Notes: a model not told the origin generated them from the letters alone. 64,000 nucleotides of DNA from Cynocephalus volans (GCF_027409185.1 NC_084469.1:29564293-29628292); one strand, 5' to 3'. Shown: positions 11,735 through 23,606, numbered from the stretch's first letter. Translations and numbers: made by a program.

Positions 11735-11749
11735 TTGGATATTTTCTTT

Positions 11750-12440
11750 AAAAAATTTTCCCATAAGTGTAATTGCTGAGTCAAAGGATAAAACTTACAC
11801 AATTTTAATGCTAAAGAAGAGAGATACAGCCAGAGTCTTAATATAAAAAGTCCCACAGCTGTTAACTCAAAAGTGATCAGGCATCGGACACTGGTGGTGG
11901 AGAAAAAATTGGTACAATCTCTTTCTGCAGGGAAAATTGTCAATGTGTCAATATGTCTAAAAAACTTTGACCTATCACCTCCACTTCTGCAAATTTATCT
12001 GAAGGAAATAATTGCACAGATGTGCAAGTCCGTATAGGCCAGGAGGTTCAAAGAAGCATGTTTATAATCTTGAAAATAGACATGACTTAAATATCTAGCA
12101 ATAAAGGATTGTTCAATAAAAAATAGTATATCCATGTGATCAAATATCATGCAGTCATTAAAAATGATGACAAGAATCAATGTTGATTGAGAAGAAAAAT
12201 ATTCATGATATAGTGCTTAGTAGACAGAGCAGGTTAGAAAAAATCATATATATTATTATCCCTTTAAAAATTATATTTTGTATCTATGCATAAAATGAAA
12301 GACCAGAAGGAAACACCCTAACATGTCAATAGTGGTTATCACTAGGTAGTGGGATTGTGGCTGATTTCTCTTTTCTGAGTTATTCTTTCCCATATTTTTA
12401 TTTTGCCTTATATTATATTACTTTTAAAATTGGGGGGGCA
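11750..12440 (+). mobile_element. LINE1: L1 LINE 3' region, degenerate
   Basis: Sense-strand L1M features: 'tctgaaggaaataattgcacagatgtgcaa', 'tagcaataaaggattgttcaataaa', 'gcagtcattaaaaatgatga'. Many indels. Confidence 0.65.
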
Positions 12441-12499
12441 GAAACAATGAAAGGTAGCATATGTAATTAGGCCACTAGGCATATTATTTGTACATTTTA

Positions 12500-12612
12500 C
12501 TTATTTTATTTTATTTTTATTTTTAAGTTGATGGATAAAATTTTATGTACTTATTGTGTACAGCATGATGTTTTGATATTTTGTACATTTTAATCTTATA
12601 TTCACATAAAGA
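12500..12612 (-). mobile_element. LINE1: L1 3' end fragment (antisense)
   Basis: 'gtacttattgtgtacagcatgatgttttgatatt' is the antisense of a common L1MA-type terminal sequence. Short. Confidence 0.55.
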
Positions 12613-13270
12613 TCTAGCTGCACTGAAATAGATTTCTTGGACTCTGTGACTCTTCACTTCACTCTGCTCGAACCTCTCTTCTCCCCACAAGCCCCCCTAT
12701 TCTCTTCCCACCAGGCTTCCTCAGTCAACATTCCTTCCAAAAGTGGGCCTTGCTCCTTATGACACCTCTCTCAAGTGACTCAGCCTGGAAAATCTCCCAG
12801 ACTGTTGTCCCTTACTGAGCTTCCCTGCAGCCAGACTTGGAGGTCACAGGTCCCCTGGGCTGTGGGGCCTGGCGTGAATGAGATCAGCTATAGTGGCAAT
12901 TCTGGGGCACTTAACAATAGATCAAAGTCCACTGCCAAGTGGTCACCTGGGCTGGGCCAATAATGGCCCTGACAAGCTACTGGGAAAGTCTGGTCTTCAA
13001 CCTTTGGACTTCAGCCATGGGAGGACTCAGCAGGAGTCAAAGTCCTGCTCATTTAGGTTTGGGTCATAGATGTGCCAGCTTCTGTTCCTAAGCCTGGACA
13101 TAAGAGTTAGGCAGTAATATGGAGACAAAGGGCAGGGAAGAGTCCTATGAATGCAGGAGGCCATTGAATCTCTCAGGTGCAGCCTCTTCACCCACTGAGA
13201 TCAGTCACTTTCTCTTCTGATTTACTTCCCCAGAGAAACATTAGGGCTGACACCTTCTTGGTGACTTTGG
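12613..13270. other. Intergenic stretch, nothing recognised
   Basis: GC content is a little higher than around it. Two overlapping 62-63-codon frames at 12775-13069 have no domain or splice context. Confidence 0.35.
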
Positions 13271-13274
13271 ATTA

Positions 13275-13450
13275 TGAGTTTATATAGGATCTCAGAGTTA
13301 AAAAGACCATTAGAGAGAATCTGTTTTAACCCCCATGCATTATAGAACAGAGAGGCCAAACAACTTGCCCAATGATACTCAGTTTATGATGCAGCACAAA
13401 TCAGAGCCCAGGTTTCCTGATTCTTAGCTCAGAGCTCTTACTTTAATAAA
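13275..13450 (-). mobile_element. MIR-type SINE fragment
   Basis: Antisense MIR-like core: 'cattatagaacagagaggccaaacaacttgccc' followed by 'agcccaggtttcctgattctta'. Confidence 0.6.
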
Positions 13451-13574
13451 GTACTCTTTGTTTTCTTCACAAAAGTAGGGTATTTCTAAAGCAAACTGTC
13501 TTATGGTTTGGGTCATCTTACGCCTGAATCAACCCTGACACAATATGTGACTGTAATCATCAAAAGTGGAAAAT

Positions 13575-13715
13575 AAATGGGTCTAACCCATTTAGTATTT
13601 TATAAATGAGAAACTGAGGCGCAGAGAAATTACCCAGGATCACTTGGCTATCCAGGATTTTAACCAGACCTCTGGTCTCATTCACAGCTGTTTCCATTAT
13701 AGCCTGCCCAGGCCC
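13575..13715 (-). mobile_element. MIR-type SINE fragment
   Basis: Antisense MIR-like core 'ttataaatgagaaactgaggcgcagagaaattaccc' and downstream 'ccagacctctggtct'. Confidence 0.65.
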
Positions 13716-13966
13716 TTAGCCAAACAGGACTGAACTCCAGGGAAAGCAGGCTTGTGTCTCTAGATACACACAATCACCAGGAACTTTAGAAGTAGGCAGT
13801 TATTCTCTGCCACTCCTTCCTCTTTCTTTTAGTTAAGTGTTCATATGTTCAATTACTAGAAAGGTGAGTGACCCAGATTCTGCAGATGGTGGTGATGAGG
13901 AATAATTCCCAGCCTAGGAAGAATGAAAGTGAGAAGTAGAGCTAGAATAAGCATATGTGTATGTGA

Positions 13967-14018
13967 GCGTGTGTGTGTGCGTGTGCGTGTGCGTGTGCGT
14001 GTGTGTTTGTGTGTGTGT
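13967..14018. repeat. (TG)n / (TGTGCG)n microsatellite
   Basis: GT repeats with a TGTGCG hexamer block, mirroring the CACACG structure of the repeat near 6.2 kb. Confidence 0.95.
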
Positions 14019-14024
14019 TGGGTG

Positions 14025-14580
14025 GGGGGAGTTAAAGCTGAGTCTGAAGGTGTTATGGGGACCATATTTTCCAAATAAAATATTGAGACTATGGTCTAAT
14101 GCTTCATTTAATTAAAGTGCAGAATATTTGAAATCAGGATTGTCTTCTTTGTAGACAGTTTGAAATTCTGAAAAATGTCTGTGAATGATTTGCTCATCTG
14201 GATTGCTGAGGCCAGACAATTGCCAAATCTTAGAGCAGGTAATGACAATGAATCATAGTGTTCTGCCCCTGGCTTCTAGGTTGGTAAATGTCTCAACTGT
14301 CTGAGATAAATGGCTGCACCTTCTTTTCCTGGCTGTCTCCAGGGATATGATACCACATCCCTTCACATATTCTCTAAGAAATTACACAATGAGCAAAAAC
14401 AGAGATAGAGTACACTAGTTTCCCCTGGGACCGGAGCCTGGGGTCAGCCTCACCCTCATGAATTGCACGTTCCTCAAAGGAAAATCAGGGACTATTCTTA
14501 AAGAAGGAGACATGGATAGCAAGGAGGACAAAAATATCTCTACCTGTAACAGAGACAATGATGACTTCCTACAGGTGACA
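14025..14580. other. Intergenic stretch, nothing recognised
   Basis: No frame, exon or repeat that I can support. Confidence 0.35.
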
Positions 14581-14987
14581 TGCTAGAATCTCTGTGCTGG
14601 ACATGGTGGTTGACTCTCAGTGTCTATTCTAGTGGGTTGTCCTGTGCTGCAGAGGCTGGAAAGATAGAGCTCTACTTCCCAGATCGCATGCAGCTCAGAT
14701 TCTGGGTGCAAATTGGGTTCTAGGTTGCCACATAAACACATTTCTTTGAGATTCGAAAACTGGAAATGAGGTGGAAGTCATGCTTTCTTGTGGCGTTTGG
14801 CTGCTTGCTCCTGACAAGCAAGGCCATGAGATGCCAATGTCAAGTCTCCAGGTTCAAGGTTGTTGAGAGGAAGCTGTGGAGGTAGCGATGGCAGAATTCC
14901 ACATTCCAGCATCCAGTTTGGGATGGTGGCAGCAGACTCAGTCTCAGCTTCCTGGTACCTGCATTGTAGCTAGAACAGCAGGTCTTA

Positions 14988-15166
14988 GGGCCAGCCCGTG
15001 GCTCACTCGGGAGAGTGCGGTGCTGATAACACCAAGGCCGCGGGTTCAGATCCTATAGGGATGGCTGGTTCGCTCACTGGCTGAGCGTGGTGCTGACAAC
15101 ACCAAGTCAAGGGTTAAGATCCCCTTACCGGTCATCTTTTAAAAAATAAATAAATAAATAAATAAA
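14988..15166 (+). mobile_element. CYN-type SINE, full dimer (reference copy)
   Basis: A clean example of the main form. The left unit begins GGGCCAGCCCGTGGCTCACT and ends at a GGTTCAGATCC B-box-like site. A TATAGGGATGGCTGGTTCGC linker starts the right unit, which ends with AAGATCCCCTTACCGGTCAT and an (AAAT)n tail. Both units derive from tRNA-Ile (GGTGCTGATAACACCAAGGC lies where the anticodon arm was). The perfect 16-bp duplication AGAACAGCAGGTCTTA flanks it at 14972-14987 and 15167-15182, showing L1-type target-primed insertion. Confidence 0.97.
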
Positions 15167-15378
15167 AGAACAGCAGGTCTTAGAACTCAACGTTCTTGAG
15201 GGTGGCAGAGGTAATGGCTCCCCTGGGAGTGTTCTGGGAGTCATTTGTGAGAGCAAGCCTTGAGCCTGCTCCTCCCACCCTTCCAGGGATTGGGTAATCT
15301 CTCTGTTACATAGACTAGGAGTGTCGCATAATCTTTGTGTTAAATCCCTTCTAGTGTTTTTGTTGTTATTTGGGTGGG

Positions 15379-15470
15379 GTTTTTTTTGGTGGCTGGCTGA
15401 TACAAGAATCGAACCCTGGACCTTGGTGTTACAGCACCATGCTCTAAACAACTGAGTAACCAGCCAGCTC
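15379..15470 (-). mobile_element. CYN-type SINE, monomer
   Basis: One antisense unit ending CTCTAAACAACTGAGTAACC, with the GGTGGCTGGCTG 3' motif next to the T-run. Confidence 0.88.
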
Positions 15471-15798
15471 TCCTTCTGTTTTTAAATAGTGAAGGTGATT
15501 TTGTTTCTTCACTGGATCCCAACTGATATACCTATGTGGCTTGAAGAAGCACCTATGTGATTCGATTCTGATATGACCTCTAACAGGATGTTTCCTCTCC
15601 TTGAGAATCACTGACATGAAAGAATAATGACGTGGAAAGATGTTCTTGATACACGAAGAGATAAAAGGACATTACAAAGTTGCAAATAGTCTGATTCTCT
15701 GCTCCCCTGATCCCATGTGTGAGTTTATAGCCCAGATGTCTGCCTTGGAGATTGCCAATATTTCCAGCCTTAAAAGGTCATACTTTTCCTGATGATTT

Positions 15799-15961
15799 TT
15801 TTTTAAAGATGACTGGTAAGGGGATCTTAACCCTTGACTTGGTGTTGTCAGCACCACGCTCTCCCAAGTGAGCTAACCGGCCATCCCTATATAGGGATCT
15901 GAACCCGTGACCTTGGTGTTGTCAGCACCACACTCTCCCAAGTGAGCCACCGGCCGGCCCT
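15799..15961 (-). mobile_element. CYN-type SINE, dimer, with target-site duplication
   Basis: CTGATGATTT occurs immediately before the T-run (15789-15798) and after the body (15962-15971). Confidence 0.93.
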
Positions 15962-16118
15962 CTGATGATTTCAATAGAATGATTCCAGCCTCTATTCCAC
16001 ATATTCATGCCCACTCTCAAAAAACTAAGATTTTTCAAGGTGCTCATTTTTCTCCTGGACACTTCAAAATTCTCAGTCTTCACTCTCCAACTCCTATTCT
16101 GTTTTGCCCACCATTTTT

Positions 16119-16213
16119 TTTTTTTTTTTGGCAGCTGGCTGATATGAGAATCCAAACTTTTGACCTTGGTGTTATCAATGCACTCTAACCAACTGAGCTA
16201 ACCAGCTGGCCCC
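16119..16213 (-). mobile_element. CYN-type SINE, monomer, with target-site duplication
   Basis: One unit flanked by a perfect TTGCCCACCATTTTT at 16104-16118 and 16214-16228. Monomers end in GGCAGCTGGCTG next to the tail instead of the dimer's GACCGGTAAGGGG. Confidence 0.94.
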
Positions 16214-16744
16214 TTGCCCACCATTTTTGTTCCACACTGGACCACCTCATTCTTTTATTCCCCCAAAATACCATACCACTAACCTCAAACTATGTGGGCA
16301 GCAGATTTCACTGAATGTTTGAGGTACAGAATGACAACACACTACATTCTGGGTTATGGCTGAAAATTGGACATTAGATTTCGCTGTCCAAAATAATCAC
16401 CTGCCATTCTCTTGCCTTAGGACATTTCTTGATGTTCAGGTGTTTCCCACCTCCCCCAGAGCTGCCCAGCCTATACTGTGCCTTTGTGCAAATTAGAAAA
16501 AATGCCTGCTCTGATTGGGGCTGGTGCCGCACCTCCCAAAATGAACATGTGGGCAACTGGCGAATCTATGCTTCATCCTACCCGGGCAGCTGCTATTCAG
16601 TTTCTGTCAATTGTAGCATTGCAGGAACATAAGCCAGGGTTGCCAGGCCTTGCAAAAGAAAAAAAAAAGGCCAGAAACCTAGATTCTTATTTTGAAATAA
16701 TAAACTTCATTTGTTAGTAACTAACAAGCAAATCAAAGTATTTT

Positions 16745-16955
16745 ATTAAGTACTTGCTATGTGTTGGGAACTTTCCTAAGCACTTTATAGGTGTTAATTA
16801 TTTGATCTTTATAACAACCTATAAAGTGGTTACTATCATTATCTCCATTTTACAGATGAAGAAACTGAGGCATGGAGATTAAATTATCCAAAGTCATATG
16901 GATAATAAGTGGCAGAGCAGGATTCGAGCTCAGGCATCTGGGTCTAGAGACAACC
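16745..16955 (-). mobile_element. MIR SINE, nearly full length
   Basis: Antisense MIR: 'gtacttgctatgtgttgggaac', then 'tctccattttacagatgaagaaactgagg', then 'agcaggattcgagctcaggc'. Confidence 0.9.
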
Positions 16956-17009
16956 CCCTTACTTATTATGCTTTATTGCTATGAACTGAATTTTGCCCAT
17001 GCATTGCAA

Positions 17010-17440
17010 GGGTTTGTTTTGTTTTGTTTTACAGTACAAGCTTTATAAGGAACAGGGGAACACATTTTTCCATATTGTACTCTGTCCAGCAGAGTCAGGG
17101 CTCTGGGGATGTTGCTCTTAATCCCCAATGGAGGCTTCAAGCTTTGCCTATTAGCATGTTCTCCAGGACTCTGGTTACCAGATCAGCACCAAAGTTGTTC
17201 AAAGAGACATTCTTCTCTCTGCCAAATGCATAGCAGGCCCACAGCTTGGGCTGCGCATCGGAGCATTCACGGATTAGGATGGGAAGATCGGGGTTCACCT
17301 TTTTAAGCTCCATATAGCGTTTCTCGATAAAGTCCCTGACGCTGGGCGAGCACTGTCAAAAGTGGATGTGAATCTCACACAGGCCCAGCTTTGCTCACTG
17401 TGGCGGCTGCCATCCTCGCTAGTCCTGAAGCCTCCCATCC
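17010..17440 (-). pseudogene. NDUFA2: Processed pseudogene of NDUFA2 (complex I subunit)
   Basis: On the minus strand the sequence decodes to the NDUFA2 (B8) protein, a small thioredoxin-fold accessory subunit of mitochondrial NADH dehydrogenase, normally 99 residues. The start ATG is at 17413 and the stop at 17137-17139. Recognisable pieces include [43 protein letters not shown] and [10 protein letters not shown]. It is dead: a short deletion after codon 7 shifts the frame, the codon following 'HIHF' is TGA, and a few residues are missing before VRDF. There are no introns, although the parent gene is spliced. An A-rich remnant (antisense TTTGTTTTGTTTTGTTTTAC at about 17011-17032) marks the 3' end, so it arose by retrotransposition of mRNA. 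Confidence 0.92.
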
Positions 17441-17489
17441 CCTACTGCAAGCTTTTGATCCTGGCCTGAGACCAGCGCATCTCGAAAGA

Positions 17490-17800
17490 ACTTTCTGCAA
17501 TGATGGAAAAGTTATTTTATGCACTGTTCAACATGGTAGTCACTAGCCATATGGGTCTATTGAGTACATGAAATGAATGAGAAACTGAATTTTTGTTTTT
17601 ATTTAATTTAATTTTTAAATTTTTAAATTTTTTTCTAAAGATGACCGGTAAGGGAATCTTGACCCTTGACATGGTGTTGTCAGCACCACGCTCTCCCAGG
17701 TGAGCCACAGGCTGGCCCTTGAGAAACTGAATTTTTAATTTTACTAAATTTAAACAGCTTCATGTGGCTAGTGCTTACCATATTGACAGTGTGGCTCTAG
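17490..17800. mobile_element. hAT-type MITE, split by a CYN SINE
   Basis: Ends resemble 'gcactgttcaacatggtagtcactagcca' on the left and 'catgtggctagtgcttaccatattgacagtg' on the right, which are inverted versions of each other. Such ends are characteristic of a non-autonomous hAT family common in mammals. I do not recall the exact MER name. Confidence 0.7.
17596..17719 (-). mobile_element. CYN-type SINE, shortened dimer, with target-site duplication
   Basis: TGAGAAACTGAATTTTT flanks it at 17579-17595 and 17720-17736. The body lacks the middle linker, as in the copy at 11.6 kb, so the two copies share a deletion type. Confidence 0.93.
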
Positions 17801-17804
17801 ACCC

Positions 17805-19475
17805 TTCTCCCTTCTCAAGCTGTCAGTCTTTAACACTTTAGTTCCTAACTTCCTCCTGGCAGAGCATTTTATTCCTCATTTTGTTTTTTCAAAAACATTT
17901 CCCCCCTTGTCTCCCGTGTTCTGGGGCAGGGAGCACTTTGGCTATCCATCAACTTATGGGGCCGAACAAACTATTTTCCTCCACAGAAGAATCATCTTGC
18001 TCTCCCAGGAGCAGAAATGCAGCAGTCCTGGGTCTTGTTTTCTAGACAGCATTTCCCTCTTTTTGATATACATTGATATGTAGAAAAGAGACTGAAAAGA
18101 TATATACCAAAATGTTAACGATTATGATTGGGTAGAAGAATCATAAGTCACTTTTATTTTCTTTCTTATGCCCCTTTAATATTTCTACATTGAACAGGTA
18201 GGCCCTTTGAAATCAATTAAAATAGTTATAAAGCAACTCTCTTCGGGATTCCTAAGAGGTCAGCAGAGGAAAATCTCTAAAAAGGAGGCTTAAAACTGTC
18301 CAGAGAGCAACCTGTCCAGCAGGGGTGAGGGCTGCAAAAGGGATCCTCAAGGAGAAAATGGAACTGAGGGTTATCCAAAAAGTTTGACTATGCGGAAAAT
18401 TGGACTAAAAGGGGTTTACAGAGTCCTTGGAGGGTGTGGGAAGACTCATAAATTCAAACAAAGCTGGGCACATGAAAAAAAGAGGAATTCACTCCAGGGA
18501 AAACAAAAGAGAAGTGTACGTATCATTGATTCTGTCATCATGGATGTTTACATAGTCATAATAATGAAGGTACTAAGTGTGGCTTTAAACAAAATTGTGT
18601 TAAAAGACATTGAGAAGGTAGGTGAAGAAGTGAAGTAAGACGGTTAAGTCCCCCATGTTCATAGGAAGCCCATGGCCAATATCTGCATATGTGGGTAAAA
18701 TATACAAGAAATATCAGTATAAGCTTGTTATTAGAGATAGGGGGGTAGATAGCAGAAGAAACAACTGAAAAGGAGTGAAAAGTGGTTGGAAGGCAGTTGT
18801 TTTTCCTTTAAGACTTTTTCTTCTATTTGACTTTTCAGTTTTAAAAAAAATTCTGTACCTATATGATTTTATTAAAGATTAAAATATTAATGTCATTTAA
18901 AAAAAATTCCCTTCAATGACCAGAAAACAAATGTGGTACTACCTCGGCTTTCTCTTCCTGGCCATGTCAAGTGGGTCTCTGTTTCCCGGTCTCGTCCTGA
19001 TTGGACCACATTTTTCTCAGGCACGGTGACCAGCATGGGACATCCCGCCCATGCAGGCTGAATGACTATGACTAAGAGGACAGGAAAGGAATCTGCCCAG
19101 CACATCAGTTCTGACAGTCCCATCTTCCTGGGTCAGCCAGCATTGCAGAGTCCTTTTCCACAAGAAAATGTCATTGCTGAGGCTGATGCAGCAGCAGGAC
19201 GGTCACCCTGGAGAGGAAGCCTAAAGCTGGCAAAGGGAGTATAGAGAGAGAAACAGCCAGAGTGTGGTTCTACCGATCAGTTACCCTCTCCCTACATGTC
19301 CCATTGGGACCCAGCAGTGTGCCACCATAGGGGTGAAGGGAAGAGTACAAGGAGACAGACAGGGTCTGGGGTTCCCGTGGGCTCCCTTCTAAACAATCCA
19401 AGGAACAGGACCAATTCACAAGGTCCATCCTAGGTGATCCAGGGCATTCTCCCCACACAATCCCATTGGAGGAAG
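17805..19475. other. Intergenic stretch; a weak L1-like 3' remnant only
   Basis: Around 18060-18235 the text ('gaaaagatatataccaaaatgttaacgatt') resembles an L1M 3' end. The rest is unassigned, and frames of 60-84 codons are unsupported. Confidence 0.35.
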
Positions 19476-19499
19476 AGGTTTTTTTTTTTAAATAGTTTT

Positions 19500-19667
19500 T
19501 TTTTTTTTTTTAAAGATGACCGGTAAGGGGATCTTAACCCTTGACTTGGTGTTGTCAGCACCACACTCTCCCAAGTGAGCTAACCGGCCATCCCTATATA
19601 GGGATCCAAACCCATGGCCTTGGTGCTATCAGCACCACACCTTCCCAAGTGAGCCACGGGCCAGCCC
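19500..19667 (-). mobile_element. CYN-type SINE, dimer
   Basis: Flanked by TTTAAATAGTTTT and TTTAAAATAGTTTT, a near-perfect target-site duplication within an old L1 3' end. Confidence 0.92.
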
Positions 19668-19674
19668 TTTAAAA

Positions 19675-19830
19675 TAGTTTTTAACTAGTTTTAAAGTTGT
19701 GATAACATAAACCTAACATAAAATTTGTTAATTTAACTGTTTTTAAGTGTGCAATTCAGTGGCTTTAATTACTTTCCCAAGGTTGTACAACCGTCACCAT
19801 TATTTCCAAATTTTTTTGTGGATAAACTTT
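19675..19830 (-). mobile_element. LINE1: L1 3' end fragment (antisense)
   Basis: 'gttaatttaactgtttttaagtgtgcaattcagtggc' and 'ttgtacaaccgtcaccatta' are the antisense of L1M/L1P 3' ends. Confidence 0.75.
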
Positions 19831-20470
19831 TGCACTTACTAATCATGTAACAACTGCGTGTTGGATTGTCATTGTGTGAATTCCTAGAAAGTGAGCTGTG
19901 GGCTGTGAGGGGGAGTTGATCAAGTCAGAGACAGCTGGGACCAGCCTGAGGGATGTCACACCCGGGCCCGCAGGTCTGCGCATCTGTCAGCTGTCATGGG
20001 ATAGGTCATTTGGTGGCTTTACTTAAGGAGAGGAATTATCCCCTGAACTAGAACCTGGGCAGAGATCATAATTAATTGGTGTCTTACTACTCACAGGATC
20101 TTAGAAAAACCTTCTAATTTCATTGGTCTACCAGGGAATGCCAGAGATGAAGGAGAACTGGTTTGGTCTGTGTTTCTCCATTTGGGACAAACAGTTCCCT
20201 GGATATACACAGTGGTGTGTCCAGGACACGTGAAGTCCCAGGATAAACATGGAGCATCTTGCTGGAGCATTTGTTTGATTCGATAGGAAATAATTTGTGT
20301 TATTTTATTTTATTTTATTTTAAAACAAATGTGTATGTATGATGGGACAGAAAACATCTTATGATAAAGTTTAAGGGTAAAATATGAGGTTTTGAAGAAA
20401 TTATACTTGCTGCTTTGCGCCTTACTCTCAGACTTCCAGGAATATTTGTCCCTTTCCCCTAGTGGTATTT
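19831..20470. other. Intergenic stretch, nothing recognised
   Basis: Contains a short TTTTA repeat near 20303-20320. No gene or nameable repeat. Confidence 0.35.
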
Positions 20471-20474
20471 TGGT

Positions 20475-20715
20475 ATAACATACTGATTATGAATAGACTC
20501 TCAAGCCAAAGAGCCCAGAGTCAAATCCTTGCTCTGACATTTCTTAGCTGTGTCACTTTGGGCAACTTAATGTAACCTAGACAAGTCTCAGTTTCCCAAT
20601 CTATAAAATAAGAAAATGACTGTACTTAATGCACAGAGTTGTTATAAAGTATAATTCATTGTATAATGAATACCTATAAAATGCTTAGCACATACCAAGA
20701 ATTCACTAAGAGTAA
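20475..20715 (+). mobile_element. MIR SINE
   Basis: Sense MIR: 'agagcccagagtcaaatccttgctctgacatttcttagctgtgtcactttgggcaa', 'cagtttcccaatctataaaat', 'aatgcttagcacatac'. Confidence 0.9.
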
Positions 20716-21126
20716 TAGCAATAGTAGTAGTAGCAGTATCAGATGGAAATGTTTCAGACCTTTGGTTCTTTTTTCAAAGTTTTCAAACTTGCAAAAGTAA
20801 TATCTGCTGATAGTAAAATTCAAGCAACACTCTCCCTGGGTTCCTGAGAGACAGGGATGTAGGCCTCAACCCTACCCCAACCACCATACATCCAGGCCAG
20901 CAACGGAGCCAGCCTGATGCCAGGGGTCCTGAGACTGGGGCCTTGGGTCTTAGCTCCATCCCGCTGCCACACATCTAGGCCAGCAATGGAACCAACCCAG
21001 GATCCTGAGATGGGGGCTGGGCTAGTCCCACCCCCACCTGCAACCAGATCCTAGAATGTACTTATTAACCACATATGTTTCTTTGGGGTGTGTGACTTAT
21101 CTGCTCATGTCCTTCACCAAATTTAT

Positions 21127-21266
21127 TTCTTTTTTTTTTTTTTGTCTTTTTTGTGACCAGCCGCACCGCGCTCACGCACTGGCCATCCCTATATAGGATC
21201 CGAACCCGCGGCGGGAGCGCTGCTGCTCTCCCAGCGCCGCACTCTCCCGAGTGCGCCACGGGGTCG
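21127..21266 (-). mobile_element. CYN-type SINE, GC-rich subtype B
   Basis: On the minus strand the 5' unit has a GC-rich insert (CGCTCCCGCCGCGGGTTCGG) in place of the usual anticodon-arm remnant. The right unit is cut to a short GGTCACAAAAAAGACAAAAA end. ACCAAATTT flanks both sides. Confidence 0.88.
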
Positions 21267-21349
21267 ACCAAATTTCTGCTTAGATTTTTCTAATTCATTT
21301 TGAAAAGACTTCTTTTTGCAATAATGATGTTAATCTTTGTGTGTTATAA

Positions 21350-21540
21350 AAAATAGGGAGGAGAATAATGGTTACCGGAGGCTGGGAGGGGTGGGGATAA
21401 GGGGAAAGACAAGGGGTGAACTAACGGGGACAAAACTATGCTATCTACCCTAACTGAATCCTTGTGCAGGACGTGCATGTATTGAACCAACACACTGTAC
21501 CCCACAAAAATAAATATAAATAAAATTGAATTAAAAAAAT
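21350..21540 (+). mobile_element. LINE1: L1 3' end
   Basis: 'ataatggttaccggaggctgggaggggtggggataagg' through 'ttgaaccaacacactgtaccccacaaaa' and an A-rich end. This G-rich tract then tail is the 3' UTR of an L1MA-type element. Confidence 0.8.
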
Positions 21541-21664
21541 AAATTCAAGCAATAAGAAGTAAATATAGAAAATAATGAACATTCCTGGTCCCCCTAAATT
21601 CCAGTGACTAGTCAGAGGTAAACACAGATAGCCGTTAGGTATGTATCCTTGCTTCCAAACATTT

Positions 21665-22420
21665 TTAAAAATTCAGACATTTATTGAGCACCAACCATGT
21701 ACTTTGTACCTGTGTTGCATTTTCATTCTTCTTATTCTATTGGGCTTTAGGGCATTCTGGCTGCATTGCTGATCTTAGCCTTCTTCTAGAAACTTGTGAC
21801 AGCTCATGCAGGTGAAAATGAATGGAAAGACGGCTCCAGAACCCAGCCACCATCTACAACCTCCCTCTAGGAATACCATTCCTACGAAGGATCTCTTATG
21901 GAGAATGGAATCTGATGAGACTTTGAGAGACTGTGGAGCTTCATGTATAATGGCCTTGGCACATTCCTTTTGCTGGCTTTGACTTCAGGCTCCCACCTAG
22001 GTATCGTGATTCCATTACACTCTATGTGTGAGAGGAGGGTGGTTGAAGGTTGAAGGCTGATGGAAGCCGCTAGGCCTTTGACTTCATTTCTGTGTTCCCC
22101 GCTTATTCCTCCTCCCTCTCTACTCAGCCTTCTCAACCAATCTCAAGACCTTCCTCCTTGGTCACTTCCCCCAGGCAGCCTTTGCGATGTCCCTCTCCCA
22201 GTGTGAATCACATGCCTGTCCACCTGCATAGTGTCCTCTGTATTTCGTTGTGGCTCCACAATGTGCCGCATTGTGATGCTAGTTTAGTTGTCTTTGTTCT
22301 ACACTAGATTAGACATTCTTGAGGACAGAAAATGTGCCCGTTTTCTCTTTACACCTAGGGCCTAGCACAAGGCACATGATATTTATAAAATAAAAAATAT
22401 ATTGACTAGATCATAGGTGT
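21665..22420 (+). mobile_element. L2 LINE 3' portion, degenerate
   Basis: L2-like features are spread along the stretch: 'tcctccttggtcacttcccccaggcagcctttgcg' and, near the end, 'gacattcttgaggacagaaaatgtgcc' with 'agcacaaggcacatgata'. The part before 22,050 is less certain. Confidence 0.55.
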
Positions 22421-22449
22421 GGTCATCTTTTTACAAAGACGGATCTAAT

Positions 22450-22920
22450 CATTTTTCCCATCCCTTTATGCAAGTCTCCTTTGCAGGGTGACCTGCTGTC
22501 ATCAAGGGCTGGAAATTATTTCTCCACTCCTTGAATGTGGGTTTGGCCAGTGGGACATTAGCAAATGTGATGCAAGCAGAGGCTTGAAAAGTGCTTGTGC
22601 AAAAGGGATTATCCCTTTGGGGTTGTGACGCTAACACTGAGACTGTGGTGTGAACAAGCCTGAGCTAGCCCAATAGAAAGGTCTTGTGCAGGAGGACTGA
22701 ACCCAGCCGTCAGCAGCCTGCCTATGTCCAATTGGCCAATTACCAGACATGTGAGTGAGGCCATCTTAGACCATCCAGCCTCTAGATGACCCTAGATGAC
22801 TACAGACACGTGAATGACTCCAGGCAAGGCCAGCAGTAAAACCACCCCAGTGACACCAGCCCAGATTGCTGACCCACTAAGTTTGGGGATGGTTTGTAAT
22901 GCTGTAATAGGTAACCAATT
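22450..22920 (+). mobile_element. MLT1-like LTR (ERVL-MaLR)
   Basis: 'gaggcttgaaaagtgcttgtgcaaaagg' and 'ccagcccagattgctgacccactaag' followed by 'ggtttgtaatgctgtaataggtaac' match an old MaLR LTR pattern as I remember it. No internal retroviral sequence adjoins, so it is a solitary LTR. Confidence 0.65.
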
Positions 22921-23606
22921 TAGAAGGAATTAATTTATATACACTTACAATTAAACTAAATTATATTAAAAACAAAGGTTATAAATACTCAAAACTCATT
23001 ACTTCCTAATTATTTTACTACATTTTACTATTATGTATGTTCATGAGATTATTTACATCTATTATATCTGTGTCATGGAAATATTATATAATGGTGTGTT
23101 ACTGAACATTTCTTCCGAACTCCATGTTCAATGATGTCACGTTGGAAGTTTGAAATTGGTCATGATGGGAGTATTTACACTGTGGAAACTGTCATATTCT
23201 ACAAATCAGGGCTTCCCCCTCTCCAAACAATCCAATTGTTTAACATTTATCAGCACTGTTTCTTATGGGTAACCACGAAGAGGATAAAAATAAGTGTGTC
23301 TTTTGAATGAACAATAGAGAATTTCTTCTATCCAATGTAAGGCACTAAAGGAGAAAAAAAGGAAATATGATAAATAGAAAATAAAAATTAAGAAGCAGGA
23401 ATAATTACATTAAATGTAAATATATTGAACTAATCTATCAAGAGACTGTCAAACTGTATTAAAAACAAATCAAGCAACGTTGTCCAAAAGACTTACTTAA
23501 AAATAATACCATAAAGCTGAAAATAAAGCAACAGAAAAAGTTAACCATACAAATATGAACCAAAGGGAAGCATAGTAACAATTTTAACATCAAAATTGAC
23601 AAAACA

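Larger units (their letters stand above)
14585..15530 (+). mobile_element. Possible old LTR-type repeat, interrupted by two CYN SINEs
   Basis: The right end ('aaatcccttctagtg' ... 'ttcactggatcccaactgatatacc') resembles the 3' end of old mammalian LTRs, which finish with 'actgatata' next to a T-rich stretch. The left part is not diagnostic. Two SINE insertions split it. Confidence 0.35.
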
